Shown here piece by piece: positions 23,178-31,731 of a stretch of 42,274 bases of DNA. Source of the stretch: Verrucomicrobiota bacterium. Lineage in GTDB: Bacteria; Verrucomicrobiota; Verrucomicrobiia; JAWXBN01. Position 1 is the first letter of the stretch. Each line of letters starts with the position of its first letter. The stretch lies in assembly GCA_034440155.1 (NCBI GenBank), contig JAWXBN010000008.1:1-42274 (forward strand), given 5' to 3'. Under the pieces are notes generated by a model. That model saw only the letters and a program-made list of their open reading frames with translations, ran no database searches and was not told where the DNA came from. A program made the position numbers and the translations under genes.

Positions 23178-24392
23178 ATGCCCACAAAAAACGCACAAAT
23201 CCATTTTGCCAGTGTCGCCAGTGCCATTGCTGATATCCGCGCGGGGAAAATGATTATTGTGACCGATGATTCAGACCGTGAGAATGAGGGGGACCTGGTT
23301 ATGGCCGCCGACAAGATCACCCCGCAAGCCGTGAATTTTATGGCCACCCACGGGCGTGGTTTGATTTGTGTGCCGCTCACCCATGTCCAAGCCGAGAAAC
23401 TCAACCTCCCGTCCATGGTCGTGGATAACCGCGAAAGTTTCCGGACCCATTTCACTGTTTCTGTCGATGCCGCCAGAGGAGTCTCTACCGGGATCAGCAC
23501 TTCCGACCGAGCCAAAACCATTAAAATCCTCTCTAACCCAAAAGCCAAAGCCACCGACCTCGTGCAGCCCGGGCATATTTTTCCGCTGGTAGCTAAATCC
23601 GGAGGGGTGCTCCAACGCGCCGGCCATACCGAAGCCAGTGTCGACCTCGCACGGATGGCGGGGTGTGAACCCGCCGGGGTCATCTGCGAAATCCTCAAAA
23701 GCAACGGTGAAATGGCCCGCCTGACCGACCTCGTGGCCTTTGCCCGCGAGCATGACCTGAAAATCATTTCTATCGAGGACCTTATTAAATATCGCCGGAA
23801 AAAAGAAAAACTCGTCCGCTCAATCGAAGTCATCGACATGCCCACCGACTACGGACTCTTTAAGCTCCATCTCTATGAATCCTCCGTGGATGGCGAACAC
23901 CATCTGGCTCTGGTCATGGGTAAAATCAATGCGGATAAACCCGTCCTTGTCCGAGTGCACAGCGAATGCCTCACGGGCGACGTTTTTGGTTCACGCCGTT
24001 GTGATTGCGGCAGCCAACTCCACAATGCCATGGCCCTGATTGCCAAAAATAAAAATGGGATCCTCCTGTACATGCGTCAGGAGGGGCGCGGCATCGGGTT
24101 ACCCGCAAAGATCAAAGCTTACAAACTCCAGGAAAAAGGTTACGACACAGTCGAGGCTAACCTCAAACTCGGCTTCCCCGCCGACCTACGCGAATACGGC
24201 CTCGGTGCCCAAATCCTCCGGGACCTCGGCGCACGCAAACTCCGGCTCATGACCAATAATCCGAAAAAAGTCATCGGCCTAGACGCCTACGGCCTCGAAA
24301 TCGTCGAGCAAGTCCCCATCCGCATCAAAGCCCAACGCCACAACCGCAATTACCTCCTCACCAAACGCACTAAAATGGGGCACATGCTCTAA
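23178..24392 (+). CDS. ribBA: Bifunctional DHBP synthase / GTP cyclohydrolase II
   Basis: The product has 404 residues, the normal length of the fusion. The N-terminal DHBP synthase half has [18 protein letters not shown] near residue 30 and [16 protein letters not shown] near 148. The C-terminal GTP cyclohydrolase II half has [21 protein letters not shown], whose three Cys bind zinc, and [10 protein letters not shown]. It makes both precursors of riboflavin, from ribulose 5-phosphate and GTP. The ATG has AGGA 6 bases upstream. I looked for an FMN riboswitch in 22930-23177 and found none of its conserved blocks. A GCAAATTGC motif lies in the leader at 23144-23152. Confidence 0.95.
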   Translation: MPTKNAQIHFASVASAIADIRAGKMIIVTDDSDRENEGDLVMAADKITPQAVNFMATHGRGLICVPLTHVQAEKLNLPSMVVDNRESFRTHFTVSVDAARGVSTGISTSDRAKTIKILSNPKAKATDLVQPGHIFPLVAKSGGVLQRAGHTEASVDLARMAGCEPAGVICEILKSNGEMARLTDLVAFAREHDLKIISIEDLIKYRRKKEKLVRSIEVIDMPTDYGLFKLHLYESSVDGEHHLALVMGKINADKPVLVRVHSECLTGDVFGSRRCDCGSQLHNAMALIAKNKNGILLYMRQEGRGIGLPAKIKAYKLQEKGYDTVEANLKLGFPADLREYGLGAQILRDLGARKLRLMTNNPKKVIGLDAYGLEIVEQVPIRIKAQRHNRNYLLTKRTKMGHML

Positions 24393-24758
24393 CGAGGCCT
24401 TTTAGCCTGACTTTGATAGGGCAAGCGGCCCCTCCTACTTGCTATGGATCAGAGTCTCACGCACCATGAACGGCATTTGGCAACCGGGCCGGTCACCCTA
24501 CACAAAATGAGTTTGGCCATTCCGCCTGTCATCCCTTGTACCTTTCGTGAGCTTCGTGGTGCAATCTGCGCGTGGTTGATGGAAAAAAGACCAAGTCAGT
24601 TCGTGGGTTACCTTCAGCATTCAGCAATTTGCTCAAGGGCTACGGTACGCAATGGGATCGCGGGGGGGGTGTGTTCGACAGGGGCAGGAGTTTAGTAGTA
24701 GGGACAAAGTGAATTTTGATTGGCCTGTGGGGGCATAGGCCCTACAAATGAGGGGATC
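24393..24758. other. Intergenic region with dispersed repeat copy B
   Basis: There is no credible gene between ribBA and the aminotransferase. Most of the stretch is repeat copy B (24409-24632). The remainder, to 24758, includes a GGGGGG tract and presumably the aminotransferase promoter. A plus-strand frame at 24444-24695 only reads through the repeat. Confidence 0.6.
24409..24632 (+). repeat. Dispersed intergenic repeat, copy B
   Basis: This is the partner of 13549-13761. The 46-base block 24471-24516 differs from copy A at one base. The block 24552-24569 matches copy A at 13689-13706 except that GCAATTTGC is here GCAATCTGC. A perfect GCAATTTGC followed by TC closes this copy at 24624-24632. 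Both copies lie directly downstream of plus-strand genes (dnaB and ribBA) and point the same way. Confidence 0.75.
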
Positions 24759-25919
24759 ATGAAAGTAACACCGGTTTATCTCACCCGTTTGTTTAACCGT
24801 TTTGCCGATGCATCAAACCGCCCGGAAGTCGTTCCCTTTGGGGCGGCAGGTCCGAGCCCGCTGCTCATGCCCACGAAACAGCTCAATGCGATTCTCTCGG
24901 AAGTCATCCGGAAAGAGCCACTCAAGATATTCACCTACGACGCGCCCCCCGGCCTGCTGCTCATGCGCGAGCAAATTGCGCAGCGTTCACTGACCTGGGG
25001 ATGCCGTAGCAAATTGCCTGTGGAGGAAATCGTGTCGGCTAATGGTACGATGGAAGCAGTGAACCTCTCCCTGCTCGCGGCTTTCCGCCCGGGTGACTCC
25101 ATCGCTGTCGAGTCCCCGGTATATTACGGGATTCTCCAAGCCATCGCGGCCCTCGGCATGAAAGCCGTGGAGATCGAGACCGATCCGGTCGAAGGCATGA
25201 ACCCCGAATCCCTCGAAGCCGCCCTAAAAAAGAAAAAAGTCCGGGGCGCCGTCATTGTATCGAATTTTAATAACCCACTAGGCAGCTGTATCCCCAGGGA
25301 CAAAAAAAAGCAAATTGTCCAAATGCTCGCCGCCCGCAATTTGCCCCTGATCGAAGACGATATTTACGGGGACCTAAATCATTCCGGCCAACGTCCTGTG
25401 GTGGCGAAATCTTTCGACCGCAAGGGTCTCGTCCTGCTGTGTGGCTCCATCTCGAAAACCCTCGCCCCCGGTTACCGCATCGGGTGGGTGGCGGCGGGTC
25501 GTTACGCCGAGAGGATCCGTGAACTCAAATTCGTCATGAGTATCGGCAACTGCACGCCGACCCAGATGGCCGTGGCGGAATTCCTGCGCCGTGATCTCTA
25601 TGATGCTCATCTACGGAAAATCCGCAGTCTCTACGCCGCTCAAGTCGCCCGAGTGCGAGAAGCGGTTTTAAGCGAGTTCCCCAATGGCACAAAAATTTCT
25701 CTGCCCCAGGGCGGATTCCTCCTCTGGGTGGAGCTGCCCGGTAAGGTTAATGCCCTGAAACTCCTGGAGAAAGCTCTCGACCAAAATATCTCGCTCATGC
25801 CCGGCCCTTATTTTTCACCCACCCGGAAATTTGGGAATTTCCTCCGGTTAAGCTGCGGAAACCCATTTGACACCCGTTTCCAAAAAGCCATCGGCGCCCT
25901 AGGCAAATTGCTGCGCTAA
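24759..25919 (+). CDS. PLP-dependent aminotransferase, class I/II, MocR-like without HTH
   Basis: The product has 386 residues. The fold-type I core shows ANGTMEAVNLSLLAAFRPGD, SPVYYGILQAIAALG, NFNNPLGSCIP, EDDIYGDL, the PLP-binding lysine segment CGSISKTLAPGYRIGWV, and the C-terminal RLSCGNPFD with the carboxylate-binding Arg. It most resembles the aminotransferase domain of MocR-type regulators and 2-aminoadipate aminotransferases. It begins directly with the aminotransferase part, so there is no GntR-type DNA-binding domain. Substrate unknown. The ATG at 24759 has GAGGGG upstream. Four exact GCAAWTTGC motifs lie in this gene, the densest set in any gene here. It ends 15 bases from the convergent hldD gene. 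Confidence 0.85.
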   Translation: MKVTPVYLTRLFNRFADASNRPEVVPFGAAGPSPLLMPTKQLNAILSEVIRKEPLKIFTYDAPPGLLLMREQIAQRSLTWGCRSKLPVEEIVSANGTMEAVNLSLLAAFRPGDSIAVESPVYYGILQAIAALGMKAVEIETDPVEGMNPESLEAALKKKKVRGAVIVSNFNNPLGSCIPRDKKKQIVQMLAARNLPLIEDDIYGDLNHSGQRPVVAKSFDRKGLVLLCGSISKTLAPGYRIGWVAAGRYAERIRELKFVMSIGNCTPTQMAVAEFLRRDLYDAHLRKIRSLYAAQVARVREAVLSEFPNGTKISLPQGGFLLWVELPGKVNALKLLEKALDQNISLMPGPYFSPTRKFGNFLRLSCGNPFDTRFQKAIGALGKLLR

Positions 25920-25934
25920 GAAATATCCTGCGCT

Positions 25935-26969
25935 TTACTGCTGGTGGACAGGGGCATCACCGAGGTGGACACTCGGGACGAGGTAATTTTGAACGTAATC
26001 GTGGATACACTCTTTGAACGGGGTGACTGCTTGTGAGTAACCGGTGTCGCGGAGTTTGGTCGTATCGGCTTTGGTATAATACTGGTATTTGGAACGCAGG
26101 ACATCGGGCATTTCCACCATTTCAATGTCGGGCGTCTTCCCGAGGGCCTCAAAGATCGCCGTGGCCAGCTCGACCCAAGTATGGGCTTCACCGGAACCGA
26201 TATTAAAGAGGCCTCCCGCGCGGGTATTTTCCGCCAAGTCAATGGTCATATTGACGGCATCTTTGACATAATGGAAATCCCTCATTTGTCCACCATCCGG
26301 ATAATCGGGATGGTAGCTTTTAAAAAGTTTGATCTTCCCGGTCGCAGCAATTTGCTCATAACCTTTGCAGACCATACTGCGCATGTCGCCCTTGTGCCAT
26401 TCATTAGGCCCGTACACATTAAAATATTTTAGTCCGACAATCTGGTCGATAATGCCTTCGCGGCGTGCAAAGAGGTCAAAGAGGTGTTTGGAATACCCGT
26501 ACATATTCAGCGGGCGGAGCTGTTCCAGCCCCACATCCGAGTCACTCATGCCGTGTGAACCGTCCCCGTAGGTCGCCGCTGAAGACGCATAAACAAAGCG
26601 GACTTCCTTCGACAAAGCCCATTGGGCGAGTTCCTTGGTGAACTCATAATTATTATCAATCAGGTACGAGGCATCTTTTTCCGTGGTGGCCGAGCACGCA
26701 CCGAGGTGGTACACGGTGGAGAATTCCGCCAAATGGGAATCTTCCGAACGCACCCAGCTACGCAATTTGTCCGCCTCGATATAATCGACAAATTTCAGTG
26801 GGGTAAGATTCTTCCACTTTTCATCGGTCTTTAGGTAATCGGCAATGATGATATTATTCGTGCCTCGCCGGTTCAGCTCCCAGACAAGGGCGCTACCAAT
26901 AAACCCGGCGCCGCCCGTGACAAGGATGCGGCCTTTTTTCGAACGAGTGGATGTGGGACGTGATGACAT
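25935..26969 (-). CDS. hldD: ADP-L-glycero-D-manno-heptose 6-epimerase
   Basis: The product has 344 residues. The Rossmann motif VTGGAGFIGSALVWELN is near residue 17. Further HldD signatures are HLGACSATTEKDASYL, YASSAATYGDG, the catalytic YGYSKHLFD, GLKYFNVYGPNEWHKGDMRSM and FNIGSGEAHTW. It converts ADP-D-glycero-D-manno-heptose to the L-glycero form used in the LPS inner core, which points to a Gram-negative outer membrane. No other heptose gene is adjacent. One GCAATTTGC motif (26347-26355) encodes Gln-Ile-Ala. Confidence 0.93.
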   Translation of the reverse strand: MSSRPTSTRSKKGRILVTGGAGFIGSALVWELNRRGTNNIIIADYLKTDEKWKNLTPLKFVDYIEADKLRSWVRSEDSHLAEFSTVYHLGACSATTEKDASYLIDNNYEFTKELAQWALSKEVRFVYASSAATYGDGSHGMSDSDVGLEQLRPLNMYGYSKHLFDLFARREGIIDQIVGLKYFNVYGPNEWHKGDMRSMVCKGYEQIAATGKIKLFKSYHPDYPDGGQMRDFHYVKDAVNMTIDLAENTRAGGLFNIGSGEAHTWVELATAIFEALGKTPDIEMVEMPDVLRSKYQYYTKADTTKLRDTGYSQAVTPFKECIHDYVQNYLVPSVHLGDAPVHQQ

Positions 26970-27080
26970 AGGTGAGGTACTTCAACACAGCCGTGAGAGT
27001 TTTCAACTTAATTTTTTGCCGAGGTCGTACCGACACGCAAGCCCAGAGGTGTATTTGGGGAGAGTCCTAGCCCCCTCGAT

Positions 27081-28256
27081 TTATGCTTTTGACTTTTCGA
27101 TCTCCTGCACAAATTGCTCAAAGAAATATTTTGCATCGTGGGGCCCGGGGGCGGCCTCCGGATGGTATTGCACACTAAATACAGGATGTTTCTTGTGGCG
27201 TAACCCTTCACAAGTCTGATCATTGAGATTCACATGGGTGACCTCGACATCCGACTGTGGCAAGGAATCGGAATCAGCGGCGAAACCGTGATTTTGCGCG
27301 GTGATCGAAACTTTTTTATTCATCAAATCCATCACGGGTTGGTTAGCGCCGCGGTGGCCGAACTTGAGTTTGAACGTTTTTCCACCAAGGGCGCAGGAAA
27401 GGATCTGGTGCCCGAGGCAAATGCCGAAGAGCGGGGTTTTCCCGATCAACTCACGGGCTGTCTGGTGGGCGTAGGTCAATAACTCGGGGTTCCCCGGCCC
27501 ATTCGACAGGAAGACACCATCAGGTTTCATGGCGAGGACTTCAGCCGCGGGGGTTTTTGCCGGGACGACTGTGACTTTGAGGCCGGCTTGCCTGAGACGG
27601 CGCAAAATGTTTTTCTTAATCCCGAAATCATAAGCCACGATCCGGTATTTCGCAGGGGCAAGCTTTTTAAATGTCTCCCTGTTTTCGGTAAAAGTGTCAG
27701 GTTCAGCCACTGTCCCATGCACGAGGGTGAATTCCGCAGACTCACGGTCGAGCGGGTCCCATTCGTAAGGAGTTTTACAGGTGACCTCACTGACAAAATC
27801 AATCGCGTTATAATCATGTTTTTTTGCGAGGTCGATAGCGGCTTGTTCGGAAATCTTTTCCGTGGTGATGACCCCATTGACCGCACCGCAGGAGCGGAGG
27901 TGCTTGGCCAAAGCGCGCGTATCGATTTTCTGGATGCCCGGCACATCGGCCGCTTTGAGGTATTCATCTAAGGACATCACGCTGCGCCAGTTACTATGGA
28001 CAGGACTCACCTCGCGGACGACAAACCCGGCGACTTGGACCGAGTCACTCTCGGTATCGAGGAGATTGATCCCGTAGTTACCGATTTGCGTATAGGTCAT
28101 GGTCACGATCTGACCGCGGTAACTGGGGTCGGTCAAAACCTCCTGATACCCCGTCATCGATGTGTTAAAACAAACTTCACCCGGACTTTGCCGGGTTGAA
28201 CCAAAACTTTCGCCGTGGAATACCTTCCCATCGGCCAGTGCGAGCATTGCTTTCAT
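27081..28256 (-). CDS. carA: Carbamoyl-phosphate synthase small subunit
   Basis: The product has 391 residues, typical for CarA. The N-terminal domain has [20 protein letters not shown] and [20 protein letters not shown]. The class I glutamine amidotransferase domain follows, with [11 protein letters not shown], the nucleophile Cys in [10 protein letters not shown], and the His-Glu pair in [11 protein letters not shown]. It releases ammonia from glutamine for CarB; carB is not in the window. It is the last gene of the pyrR-pyrB-pyrC-carA run, 166 bases after pyrC. Confidence 0.95.
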   Translation of the reverse strand: MKAMLALADGKVFHGESFGSTRQSPGEVCFNTSMTGYQEVLTDPSYRGQIVTMTYTQIGNYGINLLDTESDSVQVAGFVVREVSPVHSNWRSVMSLDEYLKAADVPGIQKIDTRALAKHLRSCGAVNGVITTEKISEQAAIDLAKKHDYNAIDFVSEVTCKTPYEWDPLDRESAEFTLVHGTVAEPDTFTENRETFKKLAPAKYRIVAYDFGIKKNILRRLRQAGLKVTVVPAKTPAAEVLAMKPDGVFLSNGPGNPELLTYAHQTARELIGKTPLFGICLGHQILSCALGGKTFKLKFGHRGANQPVMDLMNKKVSITAQNHGFAADSDSLPQSDVEVTHVNLNDQTCEGLRHKKHPVFSVQYHPEAAPGPHDAKYFFEQFVQEIEKSKA

Positions 28257-28422
28257 TAAACGGGGATATTGATAAAGTTTATGTTATTTGAACAGAAGTT
28301 TTTTGGAACAATTTGCTTTCGGGGTCGGGTTTTTGATTGTCACCCGAGATTTCTCCCCCGTGATCAAGGAAAAATCTGTGCGAGAAACCGGCCGCCCTAA
28401 TGCCTGATTTAGTGTCTTACCG

Positions 28423-29697
28423 TTAATTTCTCCAGACGATTTTACCGGCAACAATCGTGTAGATGGCCCGGCCAGTAAGCTCCCACCCATGGTAAGGGGT
28501 ATTACGGCCTTTTGACGCAAATTGCGTTTTGTCCACGGTCCATTGGAGGTCGGGATCGATAATGGTCACATCCCCATCAGCCCCAGGGCTCAAATGTCCT
28601 TTGTCCAAATGGATCAGCTTGGCGGGCTCGACGGTGAGCATCTCGATCATGCGGTTGATCGAGATGACTTTGGCTTCGACTAATGCCTTCATAAAAAGGG
28701 ATAATTCGGTTTCGAGGCCGACGATGCCAAAGGGCGCTTGGTCGAACTCCACTTCCTTCTCAAAGCCACAGTGCGGGGCATGGTCACTGGCCAAGATCGT
28801 GATGGTCCCGTCGGCGATCCCCGCGAGCAAATCATCAATATCCTGCTGTGAACGCAGGGGCGGATTCATTTTATAATTCGTATCGAAAGACCCGATTGCC
28901 TCGTCGGTGAGCGTGATATGGTGGGGGCAGACTTCCCCGCTGATTTTTACCCCGCGTTTGCGGGCCTCACGCATGAGACGCACCGAGCCCGATGCACTGA
29001 GGTGTTGGCAGTGGATGTAATGGTCTATTTTTTCTGAGAGCAGGATATTGCGCGCGACGATCATTTCTTCCCCGAGTGCCGGCCAGCCGGGTAGACCCCA
29101 GCGCACACTCCACTGGCCTTCATTCATCACCCCGTTACCCACGAGATGGTAGTCCTGACAATGATCCATGATGGGAAGGTCGAACATCTTGGCGTATTCG
29201 CTCGCCCGCCGCATCAATTCATTATTCTGTACACAATGCCCGTCATCAGTGATCGCCACGACCCCTGCTTTTTTGAGCGAACCAATCGGGGCCATTTCCT
29301 CCCCCGCAATTTGCTTCGTAATCGCGCCGGTCGTGTAAACATTTACGATGGCTTTCTCCCGGGCTTGTTCTTGGATCCAACGGATGACACTCGGGGAATC
29401 CGCCACCGGTGAGGTATTTGGCATACAGACGACAGAAGTAAATCCCCCCGCCGCCGCTGACTTTGAACCGGTCTCGATTGTTTCTTTAGACGATTGGCCG
29501 GGTTCACGAAAATGCACATGGATATCGATGAGTCCGGGACAAACGATTTTACCCAAGGCATCGATTGATTCAGTTTGGCCATCGGGCTTTTGTCCGGGCA
29601 TGGCGATTTTCCCGTCGATAATCAAGAGATCCCGGATTTCATCGGTTTGATTCGCCGGGTCGATGATTCTTCCATTTTTAATGAGTAAAGATGACAT
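28423..29697 (-). CDS. pyrC: Dihydroorotase
   Basis: The product has 424 residues, the long class I type. Metal-binding DIHVHFREPGQ is near residue 59, followed by TGSKSAAAGGFTSVVCMPNTSP, the second metal-binding stretch near MDHCQDYHL, HCQHLSASGS, and the catalytic ASDHAPH. It closes carbamoyl aspartate to dihydroorotate in pyrimidine synthesis. Its ATG follows the pyrB stop with one base between (TAGTATG), so the two are translationally coupled. Two GCAAWTTGC motifs lie in the gene at 28517 and 29306. Confidence 0.95.
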   Translation of the reverse strand: MSSLLIKNGRIIDPANQTDEIRDLLIIDGKIAMPGQKPDGQTESIDALGKIVCPGLIDIHVHFREPGQSSKETIETGSKSAAAGGFTSVVCMPNTSPVADSPSVIRWIQEQAREKAIVNVYTTGAITKQIAGEEMAPIGSLKKAGVVAITDDGHCVQNNELMRRASEYAKMFDLPIMDHCQDYHLVGNGVMNEGQWSVRWGLPGWPALGEEMIVARNILLSEKIDHYIHCQHLSASGSVRLMREARKRGVKISGEVCPHHITLTDEAIGSFDTNYKMNPPLRSQQDIDDLLAGIADGTITILASDHAPHCGFEKEVEFDQAPFGIVGLETELSLFMKALVEAKVISINRMIEMLTVEPAKLIHLDKGHLSPGADGDVTIIDPDLQWTVDKTQFASKGRNTPYHGWELTGRAIYTIVAGKIVWRN

Positions 29698-29698
29698 A

Positions 29699-30652
29699 CT
29701 AAACAGTGACTCCTTCCGGGATCTGTGTTTCTTTTAATCCTGATGCACAAAGGAAAAGGACCGCCATACGCACGGCCAGCCCATTGGTGACCTGATCAAG
29801 GATCACACTCTGAGGTGAATCAGCGACCTCGCTGTCGATTTCTACACCGCGGTTGATCGGACCAGGATGCATGACCAGGGCCGTGGGTTTGAGCTTGGCA
29901 AAACGTTCCTTGGTCAGGCCGAAAAGCGAGGTATATTCACCCGTGCTCGGGAAAAATGTTTTATGCTGGCGCTCATGCTGGATGCGCAAGAGATTCACGC
30001 AATCGACTTCACCCAGGATATTTTCAAAGTCATAACGGACTTCTACCCCCATTTTCTCAAATTCCTTCGGCACCAATGTACTCGGGCCTGAGAGGATCAC
30101 ATGCGCCCCGAGTTTGGTCAGTGCCCAGATATTAGATCGTGCCACACGACTGAAAAGAATATCCCCGAGGATCAGGACTTTCAAGCCTTCGATACGCCCG
30201 AGCTTTTCACGGATGGTGAAAACATCAAGTAAAGCCTGCGTCGGATGGGAGTGAGCCCCGTCACCGGCATTAATGATGGAGGAACGCAGTCGCTCCGCCA
30301 AAAACCGGGCTGATCCTGGTGAACCATGCCGCATCACAATAATATCGGCATTCAATGCCTCGAGGTTTTTTGCGGTGTCCTTCAGCGTTTCCCCTTTGCT
30401 GAGGGAGGAGGCTTCTGCATCGATATTTATGATGTCCGCACTGAGACGTTGGGCAGCCAGCTCGAAACTCACCCGCGTGCGGGTACTGGGTTCGATAAAA
30501 AGATTCACCAGTGTTTTACCGCGAAGAGCGGGTGTTTTTTTGACCTGGCGGGAACCAACCTCTTTAAAGGCGGTGGCCGTATCGAGGATATGCAGGAGTT
30601 CCTCCTTTGAATAATCCTCCAGTGTGATCAAATCTTTACGGTTCCAGATCAT
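29699..30652 (-). CDS. pyrB: Aspartate carbamoyltransferase catalytic subunit
   Basis: The product has 317 residues. The carbamoyl-phosphate-binding motif PSTRTRVSFE is near residue 55, then SSLSKGETLKDTAKNLEAL, VMRHGSPGSA, DGAHSHPTQALLDVFTI and VMHPGPINRGVEI, all standard for PyrB. It joins carbamoyl phosphate and aspartate. The start codon overlaps the pyrR stop (ATGA), and pyrC follows after one base, so the three form one operon. No regulatory pyrI subunit is present; control is expected at the upstream PyrR attenuator. Confidence 0.95.
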   Translation of the reverse strand: MIWNRKDLITLEDYSKEELLHILDTATAFKEVGSRQVKKTPALRGKTLVNLFIEPSTRTRVSFELAAQRLSADIINIDAEASSLSKGETLKDTAKNLEALNADIIVMRHGSPGSARFLAERLRSSIINAGDGAHSHPTQALLDVFTIREKLGRIEGLKVLILGDILFSRVARSNIWALTKLGAHVILSGPSTLVPKEFEKMGVEVRYDFENILGEVDCVNLLRIQHERQHKTFFPSTGEYTSLFGLTKERFAKLKPTALVMHPGPINRGVEIDSEVADSPQSVILDQVTNGLAVRMAVLFLCASGLKETQIPEGVTV

Positions 30653-31188
30653 AAAGCCATCACCTCCACAGAGTCTTCCCCGTCGATTTCCGTGAATTTC
30701 ACATTAACCCTTTGTTGAAGCGATGTCGGCACATTTTTACCGACGTAATCGGCTTTAATCGGCAGTTCCCGATGGCCCCGGTCCACGAGGACACATATTG
30801 TGATGCGCGCACAACGCCCGAAGTCTAGAAGGGCATTTAAGGCGGCTTGGAAACTCCTGCCGGTATAAATCACATCATCAACCAGGACAATACTGCGGTC
30901 CGTTACATCAAAGGGCATGTGGGTAGGTTGGATTTTGGGGATCACGACCTTCTGCCGCAAGTCATCGCGGTGGAGGGTAATGTCCAATGCTCCTACCGGT
31001 GGACGGATATTTGTGAATGACTCGATCTTTGTCGCCAGTCTTTGGGCCAAGGGCACCCCGCGTGTCTGGATCCCGACTAGGGCGACTGAGGAGAGTTTAT
31101 CATGGGTTTCTGCAATTTCGTGGGACATGCGGTAGAGCGCTCTATCAATGGTTTTAGGGTCCATGACGAGTTGTATTTTATCCGGCAT
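30649..31188 (-). CDS. pyrR: PyrR: pyrimidine operon attenuator / uracil phosphoribosyltransferase
   Basis: The product has 179 residues, the normal PyrR size. SVALVGIQTRGVPLAQRL and the PRPP-binding loop ILVDDVIYTGRSFQAAL are clear, followed by DFGRCARITICVLVDRGHRELPI. In families that use it for regulation, PyrR binds UMP and a conserved RNA hairpin in the mRNA leader and favours termination. Such a hairpin and a terminator lie just upstream (31224-31327). The stop overlaps the pyrB start. Confidence 0.95.
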   Translation of the reverse strand: MPDKIQLVMDPKTIDRALYRMSHEIAETHDKLSSVALVGIQTRGVPLAQRLATKIESFTNIRPPVGALDITLHRDDLRQKVVIPKIQPTHMPFDVTDRSIVLVDDVIYTGRSFQAALNALLDFGRCARITICVLVDRGHRELPIKADYVGKNVPTSLQQRVNVKFTEIDGEDSVEVMAL

Positions 31189-31223
31189 AGAAAATACCTT
31201 CCGTGATAATGGGGTTTGATAGG

Positions 31224-31327
31224 AAAAAAGAGGCTGGAGGAGCCTTTAGAGTGTCCGCGTATGGGCGGTTAAAAAAAGTAATAATATTCATTTGTGCCTT
31301 ACTAATCTCACAGGATCAGTTTAAAGG
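31224..31327 (-). promoter_or_regulatory. PyrR-dependent transcription attenuator of the pyr operon
   Basis: Reading the minus strand in order of transcription: CCTTTA (31327-31322) is a possible antiterminator arm. ACTGATCCTGTGAGATTAGT (31320-31301) forms a 5-bp stem with loop TCCTGTGAGA. This matches the known PyrR-binding consensus ARUCCNGNGAGGYU, with one compensated change (A-U to G-U) and one mismatch. TAAAGG (31248-31243) is complementary to CCTTTA. The terminator is AGGCT-CCTCC-AGCCT followed by CTTTTTT (31245-31224). The competing pairings fit the PyrR attenuation mechanism of Bacillus. An extra small hairpin CCGC/GCGG lies at 31255-31268. PyrR starts 36 bases after the terminator. 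Confidence 0.75.
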
Positions 31328-31364
31328 ATGATCATTCGTTTGCCCCAATATTCTTGGTCACAAA

Positions 31365-31598
31365 CTATTTTTTTACTACTTCAACAAATCTACCTGAACG
31401 GTCAGTACGCCATTTTGACCTGTATTTGACGATCCAGTCTAATAAAGCTTTCTCAAAGCCGATATCATACCCGACTTTTTCGCTTTCAATCCACTTATGA
31501 CGTAGGATTTCTTCGCGTTCCGCAAGAAATTCACGATAGAGCGCTGAACTCTTTACTAAGCCGTCTAGGTCAACTTGCTCTGCTACCTGTTCTCTCAT
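31365..31598 (-). CDS. Small conserved-looking helical protein
   Basis: The product has 77 residues, strongly charged and predicted helical. The core EEILRHKWIESEKVGYDIGF followed by EKALLDWIVKYRSKWR resembles, by eye, the HKW-SEK-G-D-G-A-W pattern found in DUF4032-type proteins and small verrucomicrobial proteins; this is from memory and untested. Function unknown. It has no membrane segment and no Cys. It lies upstream of the pyr attenuator in the same direction, so it may be cotranscribed or may carry its own promoter in the AT-rich stretch before it. That stretch contains TATAAT on this strand near 31685. Confidence 0.6.
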   Translation of the reverse strand: MREQVAEQVDLDGLVKSSALYREFLAEREEILRHKWIESEKVGYDIGFEKALLDWIVKYRSKWRTDRSGRFVEVVKK

Positions 31599-31731
31599 AA
31601 ATTACCCATAATCTAGACTACTCGTTAAAGCTTTGTCAAATGCTATTTATTTTGTTTTCAGCATTTTACATATACTATAGTATTTTTAATATCAACAATT
31701 TATGTATAATATTATAGTAATTTAGTAAAAA

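Noticed and set aside
27000-27080. Terminator after carA (GGGG/CCCC pairing)
   Set aside because: The stem is only four bases and no T run follows on the minus strand.
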